Shown: piece by piece, positions 33,233 through 42,482 of the stretch
Numbering within the stretch: the stretch's first letter is position 1
Layout: every line of letters starts with the position of its first letter
Source: Arthrobacter sp. FB24
Lineage (GTDB): Bacteria > Actinomycetota > Actinomycetes > Actinomycetales > Micrococcaceae
Length of the DNA: 64,000 nucleotides
Assembly (NCBI RefSeq): GCF_000196235.1
Contig: NC_008541.1
Span: forward strand, 4,030,001-4,094,000
Direction of reading: 5' to 3'
Made by a program: the position numbers and the translations under genes
The notes under the pieces: model-generated
Told to the model about the DNA's origin: nothing
Database searches by the model: none
What the model saw: the letters and a program-made list of their open reading frames with translations, nothing else

Positions 33233-36129
33233 CCTTCCGACCCGCGCCGCTACGTGCAGGGGCGGCCCTCGCCGTCGTCTTCATCGTGGCGCGGGTCATC
33301 TACCGCGTCCTTTTCAACGGGGCAGGCATCGCCGAGCCGGTTCTGCTCGACCTGCCGGCGATTCGGCTGCCTGCCCCGTACGCCCATGTGGTCCTCCTCG
33401 GCCCGGTCACGGCGCCCGGACTGTGGGCGGCGGTCCTGTCCGCCCTGCCGATTGCAGGAATGTTCCTTGGTTTCGGCCTGCTCAACGCCTGGGTGGACGT
33501 GGCCCGCGGCTTTGTGCACCTGGCCCGCCGCGGCCCCATGCAGGGCTTGGCCCGGACGCTTGTGGTGGCCTGGGCGGCACTCCCCGCGCTTTCCGACGCC
33601 GTGACCTCCGTGCGCCTGGCATTCCGGTTGCGGGGCGAACGCTTCGGGCCCCGAGCCCTTGTTCCCGTGCTGGAGCGCACCCTTGAGCACGCGGCCCGGG
33701 TTGCCGCGGCCCTGGAGCTGCGTGGATTCGGGAGCCGGGCGGCACCCCAGCCCGGCAGCGGTACCGAAACACCGCTTTTCGTCCGGAATGCCGAGTTCCG
33801 CATTGGTGACGCGCAGGTGCGCGTCACGGAATTCACGCCGTCTAGCGGGTCCATGACGGTGATCACCGGGCCCACGGGCTCCGGCAAGTCCACTATCCTG
33901 CGAGGTATCGCGGGCCTCCTCTCCCACGTTGACGGCGGAGAAATTACCGGGACCGTGCGCGTCGCCGGAGCGGACCGTTCCGCCACGCCGCCGCGCGATA
34001 CCGCCCGCCTCGTCGGCGTCGTATTGCAGAATCCCCGCGCCGCATTCGCCACCACCCGGGTCCGGGACGAAATCGCCCTGGCCCTTGAGCTGCGCGGCAT
34101 GGCATCCGGTGCCGCCAAGGCCCGGGTGCTGGAGATTGCGGAGAGCATTGGAGTCTCGGCCCTGCTGGACCGGAATGTCAGCACCCTCTCGGCGGGCGAG
34201 GCGACGCTCGTTGCCATCGCCGCTGCCGTGGTGGAGCAGCCTGCCCTCCTCCTGGTTGATGAGCCCCTGGCCGACCTTGACACCGCAGCACGCGGACACG
34301 TCATCGCGGTGCTTCACGCCCTCGCCCGGGACGCCGGTGTCTGCGTCATCGTGGCGGAGCACCGAGCGGAGCCGCTCGTCCCGGTCGCCGATTCGTGGTG
34401 GACTATCGACGACGGCGACCTGGTGCCGGGTGCCGCACCATCCCCGCCGCCGCGCCTTGTCGACGCCGGTCCAATGCCGGCAGAGCCTGCGGACTTCGCG
34501 CCCGTACTGACGGCGACACAGCTTGCGGTGCACCGCAAGGGCACGCCGCTGGTGCGCGACGCATCCCTGACCCTGCACCGCGGTGAAGTGGTGGCCCTGG
34601 TGGGGCCGAACGGGGCCGGGAAGTCGTCCCTCCTGGTGGCGCTAGCCCTTGGTGAGGGCATGGTGAGTGAAGGAACTGGCAGTGCAGGAAAGCGCGACGT
34701 CGGCACGGTGGACGGCGGAAAGGCCGACGGCGGGCGCGTCGCCCTGGTCCCGGACGCCTCGGACGACCTCTTCACGCGGGATACCGTCGCCGGCGAGCTC
34801 CGCGCGGCAGAGCGCCGCCTTGCGCGCCGAAAGAACGGCGGACAGCCCGCGCCCGGCTTTGCGGCGTCGCGCCTGGCCCGTCTGCGGGGCGACGTCACGA
34901 TCCCCATTGGCCAGGAGCATCCGCGGGACCTCTCTGCGGGGGAACGCAGGATCCTGGCGATCGTGCTCCAGACCATGGACGACCCCCGGGTGCTCCTGAT
35001 CGATGAGCCGACCCGCGGACTGGATCCCGCGGCGCGCACGGCAGTCTCGGCGGCGCTCCGGGCTGCAGCGGATTCCGGTGCGGCGGTCCTGATCGCCACG
35101 CACGACCTCGACTTTGCCCACAGCCTTGGCGCCCGGATCCTCCCGATGCATGACGGCGTCGCGCCCTCCTCTGCGGCAGCCGATGTACCTGAACCGCCCC
35201 TTCCGCTCCCCCGGACGGCGGGCGCCGGACCAAGGCCGGAGGTCATCGAACCAGACTCGAAGGGCGCAAAAAGACGGCGCCGCATCCGGATGCCACGGGG
35301 CATCGAGCTCGCCGTCCTCGCAGCTGCAAACCTTCTGGCCCTCGCAGCATTCTGCTGGCCGCTGCTCGCCGCGGCCTTCCCCGAGGATGCCGCCGCGGCA
35401 CTCCCCTATGCGGCGCTGGCCATTGCGCCGATCGCCGTCGTCGCCATTGTCGTGTCCCTTGACGGCTCGGTCCGCTCCGCACACACGGTGGCGCTGCTCG
35501 GCGTCCTGGCGGCAGTAGGTTCGGCGGTCCGGGTGGCCAGCACCGGCGTCGGGGGTGTAGAGGCAGTCTTTATCCTGCTGATCCTGGCCGGCCGGGCCTT
35601 CGGCCCCCGTTTCGGCATGCTCCTCGGCGCCGCCACCATCGCCCTCTCCAGCGCCCTGTGGGGTGGCATCGGGCCGTGGACGCCGTTCCAGATCTTTGCG
35701 TGTGCGTGGGTGGGCGCCGGGGCCGGCCTGCTCCCCCGCCGGGTGCGGGGCAAAGCCGAGCTGTGGATGTTGTGCGGCTACGGAGTCGTGGCGTCCTACC
35801 TGTTCGGCCTGCTGACCAACCTGTGGTTCTGGCCCTTCGCGGTGGGCGCCGGCACCGGCATCTCCTACGTGCCCGGCGCACCGCTGGGCACCAACCTCAG
35901 CAGCTTCCTGCTCTACTCGCTGTTGACGTCGACGGCGGGCTGGGACACCCTGCGTGCCATCACCACCATCGTCGGAATCGCCGTGGTGGGGCGAGCCATT
36001 CTCGCCGCGCTCCGGCGGGTGAAGCCGGTCTCCGGCGCGGTTCCTGGACCCGGCGGGCAGGCCGTGCAGGCTCAATCCGCCCAGGCTAAATCCACCCAGT
36101 CCGAGGACCGGCTACACATTGGAGTTTGA
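33229..36129 (+). CDS. Single-polypeptide ECF transporter (T, two ATPases, S component)
   Basis: This 966-residue protein fuses all parts of an energy-coupling-factor importer. A T-component-like membrane region spans about 1-175 with an AFRLRGERFG-type coupling motif. ATPase 1 spans about 185-400: Walker A GPTGSGKST near 213, LQNP Q-loop, signature LSAGE near 320, Walker B LLLVDEP near 340. ATPase 2 spans about 425-640: Walker A GPNGAGKSS near 460, LSAGERR near 570, LLIDEPTRGLD near 588. The S-component region (about 690-935) has six hydrophobic helices. ECF systems import vitamins or metals. It is coupled to the preceding lipoprotein gene by a 4-nt overlap. The ligand is not identifiable from sequence; cobalamin or a related cofactor is one guess. 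Confidence 0.88.
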   Translation: MTFRPAPLRAGAALAVVFIVARVIYRVLFNGAGIAEPVLLDLPAIRLPAPYAHVVLLGPVTAPGLWAAVLSALPIAGMFLGFGLLNAWVDVARGFVHLARRGPMQGLARTLVVAWAALPALSDAVTSVRLAFRLRGERFGPRALVPVLERTLEHAARVAAALELRGFGSRAAPQPGSGTETPLFVRNAEFRIGDAQVRVTEFTPSSGSMTVITGPTGSGKSTILRGIAGLLSHVDGGEITGTVRVAGADRSATPPRDTARLVGVVLQNPRAAFATTRVRDEIALALELRGMASGAAKARVLEIAESIGVSALLDRNVSTLSAGEATLVAIAAAVVEQPALLLVDEPLADLDTAARGHVIAVLHALARDAGVCVIVAEHRAEPLVPVADSWWTIDDGDLVPGAAPSPPPRLVDAGPMPAEPADFAPVLTATQLAVHRKGTPLVRDASLTLHRGEVVALVGPNGAGKSSLLVALALGEGMVSEGTGSAGKRDVGTVDGGKADGGRVALVPDASDDLFTRDTVAGELRAAERRLARRKNGGQPAPGFAASRLARLRGDVTIPIGQEHPRDLSAGERRILAIVLQTMDDPRVLLIDEPTRGLDPAARTAVSAALRAAADSGAAVLIATHDLDFAHSLGARILPMHDGVAPSSAAADVPEPPLPLPRTAGAGPRPEVIEPDSKGAKRRRRIRMPRGIELAVLAAANLLALAAFCWPLLAAAFPEDAAAALPYAALAIAPIAVVAIVVSLDGSVRSAHTVALLGVLAAVGSAVRVASTGVGGVEAVFILLILAGRAFGPRFGMLLGAATIALSSALWGGIGPWTPFQIFACAWVGAGAGLLPRRVRGKAELWMLCGYGVVASYLFGLLTNLWFWPFAVGAGTGISYVPGAPLGTNLSSFLLYSLLTSTAGWDTLRAITTIVGIAVVGRAILAALRRVKPVSGAVPGPGGQAVQAQSAQAKSTQSEDRLHIGV

Positions 36130-36293
36130 GGACACCCGACACAGGTCCCTGTCGGGGAGTCGCGTAAGCCGCGTCGCACGCAATGGGCTGAACGGACGTC
36201 GCCTTGAAGGTCATAGTGCGGGGATCCCTAGGATTAGCTATTCCCCGTGGATAGTCTGGGACAGGACGCCACCCGATATAGGTCAGTGAGAAT

Positions 36294-37118
36294 GTGAAAG
36301 AAGGAGTTGCTGCGGTAATAGGCCGGAACAACGTCACCATATCGGGCCGGGATGACGGGCCTGTGATGATGTTTGCCCACGGTTTCGGCTGCGATCAGGC
36401 TATGTGGCGGAAGCTGCTGCCCTATTTCGTTGATGACTACCGGCTGGTGCTTTTTGACCATGTTGGTGCAGGACACTCTGACATCAGCGCCTATGACTGG
36501 GAGAAGTACGGGTCCCTCAACGGGTACGCTTCGGACCTGCTGGAGATTTGCGCCGCTCTTGACCTTGAGGATGTCATCCTGGTGGGCCACAGTGTCAGCA
36601 CGATGATTGCCGTGATCGCCGCTGTGCAGGACCCCAACCGTTTCTCCCACCTGGTTCTGCTTGCTCCTTCGCCCCGTCATACGGATGACCCGTACGACGG
36701 CTACGTGGGCGGCTTTTCGCGGGAAGACATCGAGGGCCTGCTGGCATCTCTGGACAGCGATTATTTCGCGTGGGCCGCGGCCTTGGCCCCCATGGTTATG
36801 GGCAACCCGCAGGAGCCTGAACTAGCGGAGGACCTGCGTGTCAGCTTCTGCCGGACGAATCCGACCATCGCACGGCACTTCGCCGGGGTAACTTTCTTTT
36901 CCGACACCCGCCCTGAACTGAAAAAGTTGCGCACCAGCTGCCTGATCCTGCAGTGCTCCGACGATCGGCTTGCCCCGCCGGAAGTGGGCGCCTACCTGCA
37001 CAAGAATCTGGAACACAGCACCCTGGTGCAGCTCCAGGCCACCGGGCACTGCCCCCACGTCAGCGCCCCGGAGGAAACAGCCCGGGCAATTCTGCACTAC
37101 CTCGACACCCACTCCTGA
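36294..37118 (+). CDS. RsbQ/KAI2-like alpha/beta hydrolase
   Basis: This 274-residue alpha/beta hydrolase closely resembles the RsbQ sigma-B activator and plant KAI2/D14 proteins. The oxyanion region FAHGFGCDQAMWR is near 24-36, the nucleophile Ser lies in VGHSVSTM near 96-103, the Asp in SDDRLAPPEVG and the catalytic His in TGHCPHVSAP. It has no signal peptide, so it should be cytoplasmic. RsbQ normally pairs with a PAS-phosphatase RsbP, but none is adjacent here. It starts with GTG and sits alone after the ECF transporter, with 164 bp of promoter-like DNA between. Confidence 0.9.
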   Translation: MKEGVAAVIGRNNVTISGRDDGPVMMFAHGFGCDQAMWRKLLPYFVDDYRLVLFDHVGAGHSDISAYDWEKYGSLNGYASDLLEICAALDLEDVILVGHSVSTMIAVIAAVQDPNRFSHLVLLAPSPRHTDDPYDGYVGGFSREDIEGLLASLDSDYFAWAAALAPMVMGNPQEPELAEDLRVSFCRTNPTIARHFAGVTFFSDTRPELKKLRTSCLILQCSDDRLAPPEVGAYLHKNLEHSTLVQLQATGHCPHVSAPEETARAILHYLDTHS

Positions 37119-37227
37119 CGGAAGCCGCTGGCCCGCGCCCGGTTTGCAGCCTTCTTTCATCAAACACCCCCGCGGGTGCCCGGATAACAGGATTGCCCCG
37201 TTTTCAGGCGAGCTGCAGGATCCGGGT

Positions 37228-38460
37228 TCAGGCGAGTTTGCTTACCTGGTAAGTGTGGCCGGCCGCGCGGAGCCGCTGTATGAGCACGTTGCCGAGTGCC
37301 GTGGCCGGCGTCAGTGACCCTTTAGCGGTCGGCAGCCGGTCACCATCGAGGGCAAGGGCGAGTGCAGTCTCCCCTGCCATCACGGCGGTGGCGGCATAGC
37401 CGGGATCACCGGGGCCAGCAGCAATCGCTTGGTAACGCTGGCCGTCCTCGGTGCGGGCGGTCACCTGGGAGTGGAACCAGCCCGCGCGCTGCGTGCTGGT
37501 GCTCGGACCCGTACCCGGTGCCGGAAGAAAGCGGTCGAGCACCTTCCGGGTAGGCGGGAAGGCCATCGCGCCCGTGAATGCCCTGAGCCCGAGTGCCATT
37601 GCCCTTGGGATGACCGCTCCTGCCGGTCCGGGGGCCACCCCCATCACCTCGCCGTACTGAAGGGAGCGCCCGTAGGCCCAGCGCTGCAATGCGTTGCTGC
37701 GGCGCACTATCCGGGTGTTGAACGGGGCCATGATGAAAGGCGCGGTCCAGGTGCCGTCAGCGGAACGGCGCACAGGACCGGCGTCAGGCGGCTGTGGTGT
37801 CGTTGGCTCCCGTGTGCGGTCGGGGCTCAGGGCGTAGGGGTCCGCGGCTAGTGACCTCAGTGCGGTGCTCGATCGCATCGCATCGAGCTGCCCGCGCATC
37901 GATTCGAGGGTGCCCCCGCTGATGCCGGCCCTGGCCCTAGCCTCGAGTTGGACCTCGACCAGACCGCCAGCGCCATCGGCTTCTGCCGCCTGATGAAGCA
38001 GCAGTACGGCGAGGTCGGACGGCACAGAGTCGTAGCCGCAGGAGTGCACGATCCTGGCCCCACTCGTCCTGGCCAGAGCGTCGTAGCAATCGATCGCCTC
38101 TCGGATGAAGAACACCTCACCGGCGAGGTCGGCGTAGTGGGTACCGGCCCGGGCGCAGGCCTCGACGACGGGCAGTCCGTGTTTCGCGTATGGACCGACG
38201 GTTGTGAAGAGCACGCGTGTGTTCGCAGCCAGGGCGGCGATTGAGTCCGCGTCCTCCGAGGAGGCTTCGATGAGGGCCCACCCGTGCGCCGCGGCCGGCA
38301 ACTCCGCCCGAACCGCCTCGAGCCTGGAGTTGGACCGGCCCGCGAGTCCAACCCGCATCCCGGCCGGTGCATGCTCGGCGATGTAGACGGCAATCAGTCT
38401 GCCAACGAAACCCGTCGCTCCGTAGATCACGAGGTCATGTTCCCGAGATGAGGTGTCCAT
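37228..38460 (-). CDS. Saccharopine dehydrogenase-like (trans-acting enoyl reductase type) protein
   Basis: This 410-residue NAD(P)-binding reductase has the N-terminal loop YGATGFVGRLIA near 14-25. The sequence VGPYAKHGLPVVEACARAGTHYADLAGE is the hallmark of the saccharopine-dehydrogenase-like/trans-acting enoyl reductase family that includes mycobacterial lipid-pathway enzymes. The C-terminal half contains the family's MAPFNTRIVRRSNAL block. A TTG-free ATG start gives MDTSSREHDLVIYGATG. It lies convergent to the hydrolase gene and upstream of nothing related. A lipid or polyketide reductive role is inferred from the family only. Confidence 0.87.
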   Translation of the reverse strand: MDTSSREHDLVIYGATGFVGRLIAVYIAEHAPAGMRVGLAGRSNSRLEAVRAELPAAAHGWALIEASSEDADSIAALAANTRVLFTTVGPYAKHGLPVVEACARAGTHYADLAGEVFFIREAIDCYDALARTSGARIVHSCGYDSVPSDLAVLLLHQAAEADGAGGLVEVQLEARARAGISGGTLESMRGQLDAMRSSTALRSLAADPYALSPDRTREPTTPQPPDAGPVRRSADGTWTAPFIMAPFNTRIVRRSNALQRWAYGRSLQYGEVMGVAPGPAGAVIPRAMALGLRAFTGAMAFPPTRKVLDRFLPAPGTGPSTSTQRAGWFHSQVTARTEDGQRYQAIAAGPGDPGYAATAVMAGETALALALDGDRLPTAKGSLTPATALGNVLIQRLRAAGHTYQVSKLA

Positions 38461-38550
38461 GACTGCAGCCTTTCACAGCGGCATTGCACTTAGCAGCTTT
38501 GGACCGGTTACCCCGGAGGCGCTGCGTCCCCGCCCCGATCCGGCTCCAAC

Positions 38551-41500
38551 TCACACCTTGAAGTACTTCGCCTCCGGGTGGTGGAACACGAACGCGTCCG
38601 TGGACTGCTCGGGGTGCAGCATCAGCTCATCGCTGAGGACCACGCCCATCCGCTCGGGCTTCAGCAGCTCCGTCACCTTGCGGCGGTCCTCCATGTCAGG
38701 GCAGGCGGGGTACCCCAGCGAGAACCGGGCACCGCGGTAATCGAGCTTGAAGTACCCGGCTTTGTCCTTGGGCTCCTCAGCCGCGAAGCCCAGCTCGGAG
38801 CGGATGCGCGCATGCCAGAACTCCGCCAGGGCCTCGGTGAGCTGCATGACCAGGCCGTTGAGCTCGTAGTAGTCGCGGTAGTGGTTCCCCTTGAACAGCT
38901 CGGACGTCACCTCGTCGATCTTCGAACCGGCGGTGACCAGCTGCACGGGCAGGACGTCCACCTGCCCCGATTCGCGCGAACGGACGAAGTCGGCGAGGCA
39001 CAGGTGCCGGTCCCGGCGCTGGCGCGGGAAGTCGAAACGCAGCCGCTCGGTGCCGATCGGACCGCCTGAGCCACCATCGGGGGCGAGCAGGCCCGGGGTG
39101 CCGAGCACACCGTCGTGGTCCTCCCCGTGGTGCAGCACCACCACCTGTTCCCCCTCGGAGACCACCGGGAAATAGCCGTACGCGACGGACGCATCCAGCA
39201 TTCCCTCGGCGAGGATGCGGTCCAGCCAGTACCGGAGGCGCGGCCGGCCCTCGAGTTCCACCAGCTCCTCATAGGAGGCGCCGTCATCGCCGCGGCCGGG
39301 CTTGAGCCCCCACTGCCCCATGAACGTGGCGCGCTCGTCGAGCAACGCCGCGTAGTCGTGGAGCGCGACGCCGCGGACAATGCGGGTGCCCCAGAACGGC
39401 GGCGAAGGCACTAGGTTGTCGGAGGCGACGTCGGAACGGCCGGGCATAGCTTCCGGTTCGGTCACCGTGAACTTCGGGCCGCCCTTATGGATCCGCTTCT
39501 TCAGCGGCGGAAGGCCGACGGCGTCCGGATCGGCGCCCCGGGCCACCTGTACCAGGGGTTCCATGAGTGCCAGGCCCTCGAAGGCGTCCTTGGCGTACCG
39601 GACGGTTCCTTCAAACTGCTCCGCGAGGTCCTGCTCCACGTAGGCGCGGGTCAGGGCTGCGCCGCCGAGGATGATGGGCCACTTCTTCGCGAGGCCCCGG
39701 GACTGGAGTTCCGCGAGGTTTTCCTTCATCACCACGGTGGACTTCACCAGGAGCCCGGACATGCCGATCACGTCGGCGTTGTGCTCCTCGGCTGCGGCCA
39801 TGATCTCGGCGATGCCCTGCTTGATGCCGATGTTGACCACTTTGTAGCCGTTGTTGGTGAGGATGATGTCCACCAGGTTCTTGCCGATGTCGTGCACGTC
39901 GCCACGCACAGTGGCGATCACCATGGTGCCCTTGCCCGAGGAATCCGACTTCTCCATGTGCGGCTCGAGCAGGGCCACCGCATTCTTCATGACCTCGGCG
40001 GACTGCAGCACGAACGGCAACTGCATCTCGCCGGCGCCAAAGCGCTCACCCACCACCTTCATGCCTTCGAGCAGCTGGTCGTTGATGATGCCGAGCGGGG
40101 TCATGCCTTCGCTGCGGGCGAGGTCCAGGTCAGCTTCCAGGCCCTTGCCTTCGCCGTCGATGATGCGCCGCTGCAGCCGTTCGCCGGTGGGCAGGGCGGC
40201 GAGTTCGGCGGCGCGCTGGTCCTTGAGCGCTGCGGTGTCGACGCCGGCGAACAGGTCCAGCATGATGGCCAGGGGGTCGTAAGTGACGTTGCCGTCGGCA
40301 TCGTATTCGCGGCGGTCATAGACGAGGTCCAGGGCCACTTTGCGCTGTTCTTCCGGGAGGGAGGCGAGCGGCACGATCTTGGCGGCGTCGATGATGCCGC
40401 TGGACAGGCCGGCCTGGACGGCTTCGTGCAGAAACACGGAGTTCAGCACCACGCGCGCTGCCGGGTTGAGGCCGAAGGAGACGTTGGAGACACCGAGGGT
40501 GGTGTTGATGCCGGGGTACTTGGTGGTGATCTGGCGGATGGCCTCGATCGTTTCGATGCCGTCGCGTCGGGTTTCTTCCTGGCCGGTGGCGACGGGGAAG
40601 GTCAGGGCGTCCACGATGATGTCCTCGACGCGCATACCCCATTCGCCCACCAGGGCGTCGACGAGGCGGGAGGCGATGGCCACCTTGCCTTCGGTGGTGC
40701 GGGCCTGGCCCTGTTCGTCGATGGTCAGGGCGATCACGGCGGTACCGTGTTCCTTCACTAGCGGCATGATGCGCGCGAAGCGGCTGTTCGGGCCGTCGCC
40801 GTCCTCGTAGTTGACGGAGTTGACCACCGGGCGGCCGCCGATGAGTTCGAGCCCTGCCTGCAGCACGGGCGGTTCGGTGGAGTCGATGACGAGCGGGAGG
40901 GTGGAGGCCGATGCGAAACGCGACACGATTTCCTTGATGTCGGCCACGCCGTCGCGCCCCACGTAGTCGATGCAGACATCGAGCAGGTGTGCGCCCACAC
41001 GGACCTGCTCGCGGGCAATATCGACGCAGTCGTCCCAGCGTTCTTCGAGCATCGCCTGGCGGAACGCCTTCGAACCGTTCGCGTTGGTGCGCTCCCCGAT
41101 GGCGAGGTAGGCGGATTCCTGGTCGAACGGCACGTGATGGTAAAGGGAAGCGATGCCGGCTTCACGTTCGGTGGGGACGCGGCTGCCGTCGGCGCCCCTG
41201 CCGCCGCTGGTGACGGCGGCGCTGGCGCGCAAGGGCGCAAGGCGTTCGACGACGGCGGCCATGTGTTCCGGCGTCGTACCGCAACAGCCGCCCACCAGGC
41301 CCAGGCCGAATTCCCGCACGAACTGCTCGTGTGCGGTGGCGAGTTCGCTGGGTGACAGCGGATAGTGCGCGCCGTTGGGGCCAAGCACAGGGAGGCCGGC
41401 GTTGGGCATGCAGGCGATGGCCACGGAGGACTGCTTGGAGAGGTGGCGCAGGTGCTCGCTCATCTCATCGGGCCCGGTGGCGCAGTTCAGGCCGATGGCG

Positions 41501-42201
41501 TCGACGCCGAGCGGCTCGAGGGCGGTGAGCGCGGCGCCGATCTCGGAGCCCATGAGCATGGTTCCGGTGGTCTCGACCGTCACCTCCACGAAGATGGGGA
41601 GCCGGATGCCGCGGGTGACGATGGCCTGCTTGCAGCCGTTGACCGCGGCTTTGGTCTGCAGGAGGTCCTGGCTGGTTTCGATGAGGAAGGCATCCGCGCC
41701 GCCGTCGATCAGGCCCTCGGCCTGCAGTGCGAAGGTCTGCTTGAGGTAGTCGTAGGTGGTGTGGCCCAGGCTGGGGAGCTTGGTGCCCGGCCCCATGGAG
41801 CCCAGGACCCACCGCATGCGTCCGTCTGTTTTTTCTGCCGCTTCGGCGCGCTCGCGGGCGATCGCAGCACCCTTGCGGGCGAGCTCCTCGATGCGGTCGT
41901 CGATGCCGTAGTCGGAGAGGTTGGACCAGTTGGCGCCGAAGGTGTTGGTTTCCACCGCGTCGATGCCTGTGGCGAAGTACGCGTCGTGGATGTCCGCGAG
42001 GACGTCCGGGCGCGTGTCATTGAGGATCTCGTTGCAGCCTTCGAGTCCCAGGAAGTCTTTTTCGAGGGACAGTTCCCGGCCCTGCAGCATGGTGCCCATC
42101 GCGCCGTCGGCAATGACGACCCGGGTGTTCACTGCATCCAGGAGCTCCTGGGCGCGGACGGGGCGGGGGACGGACTCAATATCAAGCGCGAAACGAGGCA
42201 T
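38551..42201 (-). CDS. metH: Cobalamin-dependent methionine synthase
   Basis: This 1216-residue enzyme makes methionine from homocysteine and methyltetrahydrofolate. All four modules are present. The homocysteine-binding domain covers about 1-330, with zinc ligands in NCATGP and VGGCCGTTPEH. The folate-binding domain spans about 360-620 (ERTNANGSKAFRQAM). The B12-binding region spans about 660-880, with the base-off motif VRGDVHDIGKN. The C-terminal reactivation domain (about 950-1216) includes YFKLDYRGARFSLGYPACPD. I see no cobalamin riboswitch in its upstream region. It is a single-gene unit and marks the edge of conserved chromosome before the lower-GC island. Confidence 0.97.
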   Translation of the reverse strand: MPRFALDIESVPRPVRAQELLDAVNTRVVIADGAMGTMLQGRELSLEKDFLGLEGCNEILNDTRPDVLADIHDAYFATGIDAVETNTFGANWSNLSDYGIDDRIEELARKGAAIARERAEAAEKTDGRMRWVLGSMGPGTKLPSLGHTTYDYLKQTFALQAEGLIDGGADAFLIETSQDLLQTKAAVNGCKQAIVTRGIRLPIFVEVTVETTGTMLMGSEIGAALTALEPLGVDAIGLNCATGPDEMSEHLRHLSKQSSVAIACMPNAGLPVLGPNGAHYPLSPSELATAHEQFVREFGLGLVGGCCGTTPEHMAAVVERLAPLRASAAVTSGGRGADGSRVPTEREAGIASLYHHVPFDQESAYLAIGERTNANGSKAFRQAMLEERWDDCVDIAREQVRVGAHLLDVCIDYVGRDGVADIKEIVSRFASASTLPLVIDSTEPPVLQAGLELIGGRPVVNSVNYEDGDGPNSRFARIMPLVKEHGTAVIALTIDEQGQARTTEGKVAIASRLVDALVGEWGMRVEDIIVDALTFPVATGQEETRRDGIETIEAIRQITTKYPGINTTLGVSNVSFGLNPAARVVLNSVFLHEAVQAGLSSGIIDAAKIVPLASLPEEQRKVALDLVYDRREYDADGNVTYDPLAIMLDLFAGVDTAALKDQRAAELAALPTGERLQRRIIDGEGKGLEADLDLARSEGMTPLGIINDQLLEGMKVVGERFGAGEMQLPFVLQSAEVMKNAVALLEPHMEKSDSSGKGTMVIATVRGDVHDIGKNLVDIILTNNGYKVVNIGIKQGIAEIMAAAEEHNADVIGMSGLLVKSTVVMKENLAELQSRGLAKKWPIILGGAALTRAYVEQDLAEQFEGTVRYAKDAFEGLALMEPLVQVARGADPDAVGLPPLKKRIHKGGPKFTVTEPEAMPGRSDVASDNLVPSPPFWGTRIVRGVALHDYAALLDERATFMGQWGLKPGRGDDGASYEELVELEGRPRLRYWLDRILAEGMLDASVAYGYFPVVSEGEQVVVLHHGEDHDGVLGTPGLLAPDGGSGGPIGTERLRFDFPRQRRDRHLCLADFVRSRESGQVDVLPVQLVTAGSKIDEVTSELFKGNHYRDYYELNGLVMQLTEALAEFWHARIRSELGFAAEEPKDKAGYFKLDYRGARFSLGYPACPDMEDRRKVTELLKPERMGVVLSDELMLHPEQSTDAFVFHHPEAKYFKV

Positions 42202-42482
42202 CTAAACAGGTTACGTCTGGTGGCTCCAACGTTGCGCTGTGTGTCCGTGTACTACGGCGGCGGGTGGGTGCGCTCCTTCCTAGATCTTGCACAGGATCTG
42301 CTCCGGAGTCCGCGAGGTGCTGGAGTTTGTCCACATCGCACCACGCCGGTTGATTTTTAAGGCCATGACAGCCAGCCTTGCGAGCATCCTGCCAACCGCT
42401 CCGAAATGTCGAGTGTTAGGAGAAACGGGGTCCGGGGTTTGCCCTCGCTCTCTCCCCCAGAAGGAGACCTTCACAGCAAGGG
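42202..42482. other. Intergenic junction between metH and the lower-GC island
   Basis: This 281-bp stretch has no convincing gene. Base composition falls toward its right side, marking the left edge of the island. A minus-strand reading ends in TPEQILCKI, which faintly recalls the N-terminus of IS3-type OrfA transposases (TPEQILRKL), but it is too short to call. No tRNA or clear direct repeat suitable for an attachment site was found. Confidence 0.5.

Noticed and set aside
42202..42300. Possible cobalamin riboswitch upstream of metH
   Set aside because: No B12-box-like sequence or suitable helices found on the minus strand.
42280..42474. Reading ending TPEQILCKI, resembling an IS3 OrfA N-terminus at the island edge
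   Set aside because: Only about nine residues match, no inverted repeat or rest of the transposase is present, so it is not enough to call an insertion-sequence remnant.
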